From Pseudomonadota bacterium (GTDB lineage Bacteria > Pseudomonadota > Gammaproteobacteria > Burkholderiales > SG8-39): DNA of 5,343 nt. The stretch is from NCBI GenBank assembly GCA_003242425.1, contig QGUL01000151.1, positions 1-5,343 on the forward strand, in the 5' to 3' direction. This document shows, in pieces, positions 1 to 5,343 of this stretch (positions within the stretch are counted from its first letter, which is position 1; each line of letters opens with the position of its first letter). Position numbers and translations under genes: made by a program. The notes below the pieces were generated by a model. That model saw only the letters and a list, made by a program, of their open reading frames with translations, was not told the DNA's origin and searched no databases.

Positions 1-2
1 CT

Positions 3-569
3 CTCGCCTTGTGTGCCCCCCGGCGGGGGTGGCTGGGAACTCCAACACCCCGTTTGCAAGCGGGCGCGGGGGGAACCCGGGCCGGTAACCCGCCGTGGGG
101 GCACGGCACGGCGTCCGGGGTCGACGGCCGCGTCATCGAAGTGCGCGCGCCGCAATCGCCCAACGAACGCGTGGCTTTCATCGCCGAGCTGGAGGCGCTG
201 CCCATCCAGTCCATGCCGCCGGCGGCCAAGGTCATCATCAATGCACGTACCGGTTCGGTGGTGATGAACCAGGCGGTCACCATCGAACCTTGCGCGGTCG
301 CCCACGGCAGCCTGTCCATCGTCGTCAGCGCCACACCGGTGATCAGCCAGCCGGCGCCGTTCTCGCAAGGCCGCACCGTCGTTGCCGAGCAGGCCGATAT
401 CCAGATGCGCCAGGACGGCGGCCATCTGATGATGGTTCCCGCCGGCGCGCAGCTCGCCGACGTGGTCAAAGCGCTCAACGCGCTCGGCGCGACGCCGATC
501 GATCTGCTCGCGATCCTGCAGGCCATGAAAGCGGCCGGCGCGCTGCGCGCGGAGCTGGAGGTGATCTGA
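3..569 (+). CDS. flgI: Flagellar P-ring protein FlgI, C-terminal part (5' truncated, frame disturbed at left edge)
   Basis: FlgI is a periplasmic protein that forms the P-ring, the bushing around the flagellar rod in the peptidoglycan layer. From about base 96 the frame reads as typical FlgI C-terminus: GTASGVDGR, IEVRAPQSPNERVAF, a VIINARTGSVVM strand, the IEPCAVAHG segment with its conserved Cys, and the closing VPAGAQLADVVKALNALG helix and DLLAILQAMKAAGAL tail. The stop is TGA at 567-569. Upstream of about base 95 the frame gives proline/glycine/arginine-rich sequence unlike FlgI, while scattered fragments in other frames (SNTPFAS, frame 2) resemble the family's L-x-L-x-x-P-D-F-A-x-A segment, so small indels are likely there. 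No start codon for this gene lies in the window; the signal peptide and most of the protein are missing. flgJ follows with a one-base overlap, indicating cotranscription and translational coupling. Identity is very secure for 96-569, weak for 3-95. Confidence 0.93.
   Translation, partial: LALCAPRRGWLGTPTPRLQAGAGGTRAGNPPWGHGTASGVDGRVIEVRAPQSPNERVAFIAELEALPIQSMPPAAKVIINARTGSVVMNQAVTIEPCAVAHGSLSIVVSATPVISQPAPFSQGRTVVAEQADIQMRQDGGHLMMVPAGAQLADVVKALNALGATPIDLLAILQAMKAAGALRAELEVI
557..565 (+). promoter_or_regulatory. Strong ribosome binding site of flgJ
   Basis: GGAGGTGAT lies inside the last codons of flgI and matches all nine bases of the usual anti-Shine-Dalgarno AUCACCUCC. Its GGAGG core ends seven bases before the flgJ ATG at 569. 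It supports 569 as the start and suggests FlgJ does not depend only on ribosomes arriving from flgI. Confidence 0.8.
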
Positions 570-1438
570 TGGCGGTCGATCCCGCGCTGTCCTCGCGCCT
601 CGCGCTGGACGCCGGGGCGCTGGAAAACCTCAAGACCCAGGCGCGCCAGTCGCCTGACCGCGCGCTGCAGGCGGCGGCGCGCGAGTTCGAGTCGGTGTTC
701 ATGCACATGTTGCTGAAGAGCATGCGTGAGACCCTGGCGCAGGACGGCCCCTTCGATTCCGACGCCACGCGGATGTACACCGGCATGCTCGACCAGCAGC
801 TTGCGCAGACGCTCGCCGCGCGCGGCAGCCTGGGACTCGCGGACATGATGGTGAAGCAGCTCTCCGCCACGTACGGCGCGCAAGGCAACGCCGCGCCTGC
901 GGCGAACGCGCCGGCGGCGCAGCGCGCGCCGGAACTGCGCAGGATGGGCGCCATGGAGCGCGATGCGCAGCAGGCCTTCGTCGAACGCATGCTGCCGCAC
1001 GCGCACGAGGCGGCGCGCCGTACCGGCGTGCCGGCGCAGTTCATCCTCGGCCAGGCCGCGCTCGAATCCGGCTGGGGCCGGCGCGAAATAAAGGGCAGCG
1101 ACGGCACGCCGAGCTACAACCTGTTCGGAATCAAGGCCGATCCCGGCTGGACCGGCCGGACGGTGGACGTGCTGACCACCGAGTACGTCGACGGTCGCGC
1201 GCAGAAAGTGGTGCAGAAGTTCCGCGCCTACGCGTCCTACGCCGAAGCCTTCGCCGACTGGGCGCAGCTGATCGCGAACAATCCGCGCTATGCCAAGGCC
1301 CGCAATGCGACCGGCGCCGCCGAGTTCGCGCAAGGGCTGCAGCAGGCCGGCTACGCCACCGATCCGCTCTACGCGGAAAAACTGACCCGCATCATCAACC
1401 GGCAACTGGCGCAGCGCGAAACGGACGGGCAGGGGTGA
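569..1438 (+). CDS. flgJ: Flagellar rod assembly protein / peptidoglycan hydrolase FlgJ (muramidase)
   Basis: FlgJ is exported to the periplasm by the flagellar apparatus, caps the growing rod, and opens the peptidoglycan so the rod can pass. The 289-residue product has the two-domain form known from enterobacteria (about 313-316 residues). Residues about 37-97 are the rod-binding domain (AREFESVFMHMLLKSMRET through SLGLADMMVKQL). Residues about 103-122 are an Ala-rich linker. Residues about 134-285 are a glycoside hydrolase family 73 (glucosaminidase/muramidase) domain: LESGWG with the predicted catalytic Glu166, PSYNLFGIKA at 181-190, TTEYVDG at 203-209, NPRYAKA at 238-244, and the end motif AGYATDPLYAEKL. 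There is no classical signal peptide, as expected for a substrate of the flagellar secretion system. The ATG at 569 is chosen because it overlaps the flgI stop and has a strong ribosome binding site; a longer open frame from 95 runs through flgI out of frame and is not real. No key residue looks missing. Confidence 0.96.
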   Translation: MAVDPALSSRLALDAGALENLKTQARQSPDRALQAAAREFESVFMHMLLKSMRETLAQDGPFDSDATRMYTGMLDQQLAQTLAARGSLGLADMMVKQLSATYGAQGNAAPAANAPAAQRAPELRRMGAMERDAQQAFVERMLPHAHEAARRTGVPAQFILGQAALESGWGRREIKGSDGTPSYNLFGIKADPGWTGRTVDVLTTEYVDGRAQKVVQKFRAYASYAEAFADWAQLIANNPRYAKARNATGAAEFAQGLQQAGYATDPLYAEKLTRIINRQLAQRETDGQG

Positions 1439-1457
1439 AGGATGGAACACGTGCGGC

Positions 1458-1485
1458 TCAAGTTTGCGGACGATCGTGCCGATAT
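1458..1485 (+). promoter_or_regulatory. Predicted sigma-28 (FliA) promoter upstream of flgK
   Basis: A -35-like TCAAGTTT (1458-1465) and a -10-like GCCGATAT (1478-1485) are separated by 12 bases. Compared with the enterobacterial FliA consensus TAAAGTTT-N11-GCCGATAA, each box matches seven of eight and the spacer is one base longer. It sits in the only sizeable gap between flgJ and flgK, correctly oriented, 20 bases before the flgK ATG. Transcription would start near 1491-1493, leaving a leader of only about 15 bases. Late-class, FliA-dependent expression of flgKL is established in enterobacteria. The motif is seen; activity is inferred. Confidence 0.75.
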
Positions 1486-1496
1486 GACAATTTGAC

Positions 1497-1501
1497 GAGG
1501 G
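1497..1501 (+). promoter_or_regulatory. Ribosome binding site of flgK
   Basis: GAGGG ends four bases before the ATG at 1506, slightly tighter than the optimal spacing. It is the only purine-rich Shine-Dalgarno candidate within the predicted short leader and supports 1506 as the start. Confidence 0.6.
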
Positions 1502-1505
1502 CAAC

Positions 1506-3422
1506 ATGGCGAGCTCCCTATTCGGTATCGGCATCTCGGGCCTCAACAGCGCGCAGGCCGGGCTGATCACGACCGGTCACAACATCGCTAACGTCAACAC
1601 TCCCGGATACAGCCGTCAGGTCGTCGTCCAGGGGACCAACGCGCCCTTCTACACCGGCGCCGGCTATTTCGGCACCGGCGTGCACGTGCAGACGGTCAAG
1701 CGCGAATACGACGCCTTCCTGGAAATCCAGGCGCGCCAGACCCAGGCCGCCGCCAGCCATCTCGAGCGCTATGCGACGCAGATCGGCCGGCTCGACCAGC
1801 TGCTCGCCGATCTGGACGGCGGGTTGTCGAAGGCCTTCGACGAGTTCTTCGAAAGCATCAACGAGGTCGCCGCCTATCCGCGCGATGCCGCCGCGCGGCA
1901 GAGCATGCTGTCGGCCAGCAATGCGCTGGTCGCGCGCTTCCAGGCACTGGAGGCCGAGCTGGTCGCGGCGCGGCGCGACGTCAACAGCCAGCTCGAGATC
2001 AACGTCGCCAACATCAACTCCATCGCCAACCGCATCGCCGAGCTGAACGCACGCATCGCGCTGCACCGCGCGCATGGCAACGGCTTGCAGGAACCCAACG
2101 ACCTGCTCGACCAGCGCGATACCCTGGTGCGCGAGCTGAACAAGCTCATCGGTGCCAAGGTCGTGGAGCAGGACGACGGCAGCTACAACGTCTTCATCGG
2201 CAACGGCCAGGCGCTCGTGGTGCGCGACCGCGCCAACCGGCTGGTGCTGCAGGACGATCCGGCGGTGCCGGGCGACAAGCAGATCGCGCTCGACGCCAAC
2301 GGGCTGCGCGTGCCGTTGACCGCCGCGCAACTGACCGGCGGCGAAGTGGGCGGTCTGCTGGAATTCCGCGATCAGACCCTCAACGTCGCGCACAATGCGC
2401 TCGGTCGCATCGCCATGACGCTTGCCGCCGAGTTCAACGCCCAGCATGCGCTCGGGCTGGATCTCAACGGCCAGCCGGGCGGACAGTTCTTCGCCTTGGC
2501 GCAGCCGCTCGTTCATGCCTCGATCCTGAACGGCGGCAATGCCCAGCTGCAAGTGACGGTGAGCGACTACGGCGCGCTGACCGCCAGCGATTACCGGCTG
2601 ACCTACGACGGCACGCAGTACCACCTGACGCGGTTGCCGGAGAACACCACGCAGAGTTTCGCCGCGCTGCCCGTCGATGTCGACGGCCTGCGCATCGAGG
2701 TGGCGGGCGGCACCATGGCGCCGGGCGACAGCTTCGTCATCCAGCCCACGCGGGCGGGCGCGGCGCAACTGGCGGCGCTCGTGCACGACACCCAGGCGAT
2801 CGCCGCCGCGGCGCCGAGCAGCACCGCGCCGGCCAGCGCCACCACCGCCACCGCCACCACCAGGCCCGGCGGGGGGAACGCGGGCTACACGCCCAGCAAC
2901 CCCGCCTACGTCATCACCTTCGCCGTGTCCGGCGGCACCACGACCTATACCGTGGATACCGTGCCCACTTCCGGCGGGCTCGGTACCGGCACCTACACCA
3001 GCGGTGCAACCATCGACTTCCTCGACGATCTCGGCATCCACGTGGAGATCACGGGCGTGCCCGCCGACGGTGACAGCTTCACCGTCTCGCCCAATGACGG
3101 CACGGCCGACAATCGCAACGCACTCGCGCTCGCCGCGCTGCAGACGAAGAACGTCATGGCAGGCGGTACGGCGACGCTGCAGGGCGGCTATGCGCAACTC
3201 GTTTCGGCCGTCGGCAACAAGACGCGCGAAGTGCAGGTGACGAGCGAGGCGCAGAACCTGCTGCTCAAGGACACGCTCGCGGCGCGCGAATCGGTCGCGG
3301 GCGTGAACCTCGACGAGGAGGCCGCCAACCTCATCCGCTATCAGCAGGCCTATCAGGCGGCGGGCAAGGTCATCGCCGTCGCCGGTACGTTGTTCGACAG
3401 TATTCTGGAAATCCTGAGATAA
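1506..3422 (+). CDS. flgK: Flagellar hook-associated protein 1, FlgK (HAP1)
   Basis: FlgK forms the first junction ring between hook and filament; it is exported by the flagellar type III system and polymerises outside the cell. The 638-residue product opens with the rod/hook-family N-terminus (SSLFGIGISGLNSAQAGL, then TGHNIANVNTPGYSRQ at 23-38) and closes with the matching C-terminal heptad helix (GVNLDEEAANLIRYQQAYQA at 599-618, then AGTLFDSILEIL). Residues about 70-215 are the long helical FlgK-type region. The exposed middle is beta-rich and holds two related modules (about 350-415 and 467-530) joined by an Ala/Thr/Pro/Ser linker (431-466). The protein is longer than E. coli FlgK (about 547 residues), largely because of this middle part. 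Like other axial proteins it has no Cys. It is preceded by a sigma-28-type promoter and followed after two bases by flgL, so the two are probably one transcript. The start at 1506 is fixed by the conserved N-terminus. Confidence 0.97.
   Translation: MASSLFGIGISGLNSAQAGLITTGHNIANVNTPGYSRQVVVQGTNAPFYTGAGYFGTGVHVQTVKREYDAFLEIQARQTQAAASHLERYATQIGRLDQLLADLDGGLSKAFDEFFESINEVAAYPRDAAARQSMLSASNALVARFQALEAELVAARRDVNSQLEINVANINSIANRIAELNARIALHRAHGNGLQEPNDLLDQRDTLVRELNKLIGAKVVEQDDGSYNVFIGNGQALVVRDRANRLVLQDDPAVPGDKQIALDANGLRVPLTAAQLTGGEVGGLLEFRDQTLNVAHNALGRIAMTLAAEFNAQHALGLDLNGQPGGQFFALAQPLVHASILNGGNAQLQVTVSDYGALTASDYRLTYDGTQYHLTRLPENTTQSFAALPVDVDGLRIEVAGGTMAPGDSFVIQPTRAGAAQLAALVHDTQAIAAAAPSSTAPASATTATATTRPGGGNAGYTPSNPAYVITFAVSGGTTTYTVDTVPTSGGLGTGTYTSGATIDFLDDLGIHVEITGVPADGDSFTVSPNDGTADNRNALALAALQTKNVMAGGTATLQGGYAQLVSAVGNKTREVQVTSEAQNLLLKDTLAARESVAGVNLDEEAANLIRYQQAYQAAGKVIAVAGTLFDSILEILR
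2553..2750 (+). other. Beta module A in FlgK (residues about 350-415)
   Basis: First copy of a repeated module: TVSDYGALTASDY, then YRLTYDGTQYHLTR, a LRIEVAGG strand and the terminal APGDSFVIQP. It shares the scheme Y-x-[LI]-T-[FY] ... strand ... PGDSF with modules B and C but is the most diverged. It probably forms a surface beta-sandwich like the variable D2/D3 domains known in FlgK. Boundaries are approximate. Confidence 0.6.
2838..2861 (+). repeat. GCC/ACC trinucleotide tract in flgK
   Basis: Eight successive codons are only GCC or ACC, giving residues ATTATATT (445-452). They lie in a low-complexity linker (residues 431-466, rich in Ala, Thr, Pro, Ser and Gly) between beta modules A and B, followed by a G-run encoding PGGG. 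The linker is probably flexible and exposed. Such tracts can vary in length by slippage in whole codons without breaking the frame. Confidence 0.7.
2904..3095 (+). other. Beta module B in FlgK (residues about 467-530), homologous to module in FlgL
   Basis: Second copy of the module: ITFAVSGGTTTYTV, then TYTSGATIDFLDDLG, HVEITG and PADGDSFTVSP. It aligns closely with module C in FlgL (ITFSVAGGVTTYTV, PYTSGQPIVI, FTISGEPADGDSFTV). Identical DNA includes ctacaccagcgg (2993-3004) and gacagcttcaccgt (3072-3085), both present in flgL. The evident homology is read directly from the translations; the fold is inferred. Confidence 0.75.
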
Positions 3423-3424
3423 GC

Positions 3425-4627
3425 ATGCGCGTCAGTACCGGAATGATCTTCCAGCGCGGGCTGGAAGCCCTGCAGCGGCAGCAGGCGGCCGCGCTCGATA
3501 CCCAACAGCACATCGCCGCGGGCAAACGTGTTCTGCGTCCCTCCGACGATCCGGTCGCTGCCAGCCGCGCCATCGAAACGTCGCAGGCCAAGGCGTTGAA
3601 TGCCCAGTACGGCGCCAATCAGGCCGCCGCGCGCGAAACCCTGGCATTGACGGAATCGGTGCTCGCCGACATCGGCAACGTGCTGCAGGATGTGCGCGTG
3701 CTCGTGCTCAATGCCGGCAGCGGCGCGCTCACCGATGCGGACCGCAGGAGTCTCGCCATCGATCTGCGCGGCAAGTACGAACACCTGCTGGGACTGGTCA
3801 ATTCCACCGACGGCGCGGGCAACTACCTGTTCGCCGGCTACGCGGCCGACAAGGCGCCTTTCGTCAAGAGCGTGACGGGCGTGCAGTACGTCGGCGATCA
3901 GGGCAACCGTTCGTTGCAGGTCGGCCCGGCACAGACCGTGGCGATCAGCGAGAACGGCGCGGAATTGTTCGAGCGCCTGCGCGAGGGCAACGGCGTTTTC
4001 GTGGCCCAGGCCGATCCGGGCAACAGCGGCACCGCGGCGGCCGATATCGGCCGCACGCTGGGCGGCCAGACGGAGCCGGTCAACTATTCGATCACCTTCA
4101 GCGTCGCAGGCGGCGTGACGACCTACACGGTGACGAACCACAACACGGGCGACGTCAGTGCGCCGGTCCCCTACACCAGCGGGCAGCCGATCGTGATCGA
4201 CAACATGGAGTTCACGATCAGCGGCGAGCCGGCCGACGGCGACAGCTTCACCGTTCGTCCGGCGGCGCAGAAAAACGTGTTCGCCATGCTGGACGAGCTG
4301 ATCGCCGCGCTCGAGGAGCCGCTGCTCGACGGGGCCGCGCGTGCCCGTTTCGGCGAACAGATGGCTTTAGGCCTCACCAACGTCGACAAGGCTTTCGACC
4401 GCGTGCTGGTGGTCCGCACCGCGATGGGCGCCAGCCTGCGTCAGCTCGAAGCGCTCAACGAAACCGTGCAGGACAAGGCTCTGCATTACGAGGAACGGCT
4501 GTCGCAACTGCTCGACCTCGACTATGCCGAGGCCATCACCAAGCTGGCGCGCGAGCAGATGGCGCTCGAAGCGGCCCAGCTGAGCTACCAGCGCATCACG
4601 TCCCTGTCGCTGTTCAACTACCTCTGA
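3425..4627 (+). CDS. flgL: Flagellar hook-associated protein 3, FlgL (HAP3)
   Basis: FlgL is the second junction protein, between FlgK and the flagellin filament, and is distantly related to flagellin at both termini. The 400-residue product has the characteristic start (MRVSTGMIFQRGLEALQRQQ, then GKRVLRPSDDPVAASRA at 33-49) and the flagellin-like C-terminal coiled helices (LNETVQDKALHYEERLSQLL, EAITKLAREQMALEAAQLSY) ending TSLSLFNYL. Residues about 125-140 hold the family's NSTDGAGNYLFAGY segment. It is longer than E. coli FlgL (317 residues), mainly through a central beta module at about 219-280 that resembles a module in FlgK. The ATG lies two bases after the flgK stop with only a weak Shine-Dalgarno (GAGAT within the end of flgK), so translation is probably coupled to flgK. 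The start is fixed by the conserved N-terminus. The secretion chaperone FlgN is not in this window. Confidence 0.97.
   Translation: MRVSTGMIFQRGLEALQRQQAAALDTQQHIAAGKRVLRPSDDPVAASRAIETSQAKALNAQYGANQAAARETLALTESVLADIGNVLQDVRVLVLNAGSGALTDADRRSLAIDLRGKYEHLLGLVNSTDGAGNYLFAGYAADKAPFVKSVTGVQYVGDQGNRSLQVGPAQTVAISENGAELFERLREGNGVFVAQADPGNSGTAAADIGRTLGGQTEPVNYSITFSVAGGVTTYTVTNHNTGDVSAPVPYTSGQPIVIDNMEFTISGEPADGDSFTVRPAAQKNVFAMLDELIAALEEPLLDGAARARFGEQMALGLTNVDKAFDRVLVVRTAMGASLRQLEALNETVQDKALHYEERLSQLLDLDYAEAITKLAREQMALEAAQLSYQRITSLSLFNYL
4037..4054 (+). repeat. 18-bp perfect palindrome in flgL
   Basis: gcggccgatatcggccgc is its own reverse complement, centred between bases 4045 and 4046. It encodes AADIGR, about 25 bases before the start of the FlgL beta module. 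It may be just a coding coincidence in GC-rich DNA; no function is claimed. Confidence 0.5.
4079..4264 (+). other. Beta module C in FlgL (residues about 219-280)
   Basis: Third copy of the module: NYSITFSVAGGVTTYTV, PYTSGQPIVIDNMEF, ISGEPADGDSFTVRP. It is inserted between the FlgL-specific N-terminal half and the C-terminal helices. It shares ctacaccagcgg (4171-4182) and gacagcttcaccgt (4241-4254) with flgK module B. Probably a surface-exposed domain of the junction ring. Confidence 0.75.
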
Positions 4628-4664
4628 CCGGGAGGGCGGACCGGCGCCGCGCCGGCCTGGCAAG

Positions 4665-5343
4665 ATGGAAAGCAACCCCCGACCTCCGTCGCCTTCCGAG
4701 ATCGCCCGCGAAGCGCTGCGCCGTCTGGCGCAGCGGCGCATTGCGCCGACGCCGGACAACTACGCCGAGGTCTACGGCGAAATCGCCGGACGGCGCGAGG
4801 TGCCCGCTCAGGCTGCAGTACGCCTGATGGAAAGGTTTGCCCAGGAACTGGGCAAGCGCGAAGGGCCGCTGCAGCGGCACGGCGAAGCCCTCGCGCGGGC
4901 GATCGCCGGGGGCGACTGGGACGAGGCGGCCCGGCGCCTCGAAGACGCGATCGACGCCGTGGCGCGCGGTCCGGAATGGGCGCAGTTGTTCCGCAATCTG
5001 CTGAAGCAGCTCGACACGCGCCATGCCGGGCTGACGGAGGCGCGCAAGCGCGAAATGCTCGAGCACGTGCTGACCGCGTTCTCGAGCGACTCGAACAAGC
5101 TGTACATGCGCCTCAGCGGCATGCTGAAGTCCTGGAGCGAGGCGCCGCTCGCACCGCTACTGGAGCTCGCGCCGCCGCCCCCGCCCAGGCCGGCGGCCGA
5201 GCTGTCGCGTTCGGGCGAGCTGCGCATCGTGGCGCAGAACGAGCCCGTGCCGCTGCCGAACAGCCGCGAGCTGATGCGCAAGGGGCTGTGGCTGCGGGCG
5301 GACTGGCTGGCGCGCGGCGTGCGGGCGAAGCTCGGCCACTCGC
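4665..5343 (+). CDS. Putative diguanylate cyclase, N-terminal region (3' truncated by window end)
   Basis: The frame from the ATG at 4665 is open to the window edge, giving 226 residues with no stop. The start, SPSEIAREALRRLAQRRIAPTPDNYAEVY at residues 9-37, resembles the N-terminal helical region I associate with soluble beta-proteobacterial GGDEF proteins; this is recognition from memory, not a search. The visible part is mostly charged helices (residues about 45-160), then a Pro-rich hinge (APPPPPRPAAE, 169-179), then a segment ending RKGLWLRADWLARGVRAKLG. No transmembrane helix or signal peptide is seen, so it should be cytoplasmic. If a GGDEF domain follows, it would make c-di-GMP from two GTP. 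The catalytic region is outside the window and cannot be confirmed. It begins 37 bases after flgL; the Shine-Dalgarno is weak (only ggcaag just upstream; GGGAGGG is about 30 bases away), and no in-frame alternative start exists between the flgL stop and 4665. Cotranscription with flgKL is plausible. Confidence 0.7.
   Translation, partial: MESNPRPPSPSEIAREALRRLAQRRIAPTPDNYAEVYGEIAGRREVPAQAAVRLMERFAQELGKREGPLQRHGEALARAIAGGDWDEAARRLEDAIDAVARGPEWAQLFRNLLKQLDTRHAGLTEARKREMLEHVLTAFSSDSNKLYMRLSGMLKSWSEAPLAPLLELAPPPPPRPAAELSRSGELRIVAQNEPVPLPNSRELMRKGLWLRADWLARGVRAKLGHS

Noticed and set aside
393..400. GCCGATAT inside flgI as a second sigma-28 -10 box
   Set aside because: No TCAAG or TAAAG-like -35 box lies at the proper distance upstream, and the site is inside coding sequence.
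95..568. 5' extension of the flgJ frame to an ATG at 95
   Set aside because: This part is an Arg/Ala-rich out-of-frame reading of flgI; the ATG at 569 has a strong ribosome binding site and gives normal FlgJ length.
1518..3197. Long open frame of 559 codons on the - strand opposite flgK
   Set aside because: It mirrors codon positions of flgK in GC-rich DNA, is rich in Gly/Val/Arg/Ala/His with no recognisable domain, and flgK is certain on the other strand.
4040..4047. GCCGATAT inside flgL as an internal sigma-28 promoter
   Set aside because: No -35-like element upstream; it is part of the palindrome at 4037-4054.
3353..4141. Open frame of 262 codons on the - strand opposite flgL
   Set aside because: Same shadow effect; it spans the flgK-flgL junction and has no recognisable motif.
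4641..4655. GC hairpin CCGGCG-CCG-CGCCGG after flgL as a terminator
   Set aside because: The stem is only six base pairs and is followed by cctggcaag, with no T-run; it is more likely chance in GC-rich sequence, or at most a weak mRNA structure masking the next gene's start region.
4614..5281. Overlapping - strand open frames opposite the last gene
   Set aside because: The + strand frame gives a coherent protein start, open to the window edge, in line with the operon direction; the - strand frames overlap each other and read as low-complexity sequence.
1..5343. Mobile element, CRISPR array, tRNA or defence system
   Set aside because: The coding content is a continuous flagellar cluster with normal spacing; no terminal inverted repeats, transposase, regularly spaced repeats or tRNA-like fold were seen on either strand.

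Overview
The window is GC-rich bacterial DNA carrying the distal end of a flagellar structural gene cluster, all on the + strand: the 3' end of flgI (P-ring protein), then flgJ (rod cap and peptidoglycan hydrolase), flgK and flgL (the two hook-filament junction proteins), and the 5' part of a gene whose product resembles the N-terminal region of beta-proteobacterial diguanylate cyclases. The order flgI-flgJ-flgK-flgL, a two-domain FlgJ with a fused muramidase, a sigma-28-type promoter before flgK and the high GC content suggest a beta-proteobacterium (or a relative among GC-rich gamma-proteobacteria). Genus cannot be read from this window.

Layout: bases 1 to about 95 look like flgI sequence with the reading frame broken by small indels, most simply poor sequence at a contig end. 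Bases 96-569 are clean flgI C-terminus. flgJ (569-1438) overlaps the flgI stop by one base (TGATG) and has a Shine-Dalgarno with nine bases of complementarity to the 16S rRNA tail. A 67-base gap (1439-1505) contains a good sigma-28 (FliA) promoter match. flgK (1506-3422) and flgL (3425-4627) are separated by only two bases. A 37-base gap leads to the last gene (4665 to the window end, truncated).

Functionally, FlgI and FlgJ belong to basal body assembly (P-ring, rod growth through the cell wall). FlgK and FlgL are made later and join hook to filament, which fits a separate late-class promoter in front of flgK. The downstream putative diguanylate cyclase would, if its unseen C-terminus carries a GGDEF domain, connect c-di-GMP signalling to the flagellar locus.

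The most interesting pattern is a roughly 65-residue beta-rich module that appears twice in FlgK and once in FlgL, with short identical DNA stretches between flgK and flgL. It accounts for much of the extra length of both proteins over their enterobacterial counterparts. I see no mobile element, CRISPR array, tRNA, rRNA or clearly novel system; the window is mostly an ordinary flagellar region.
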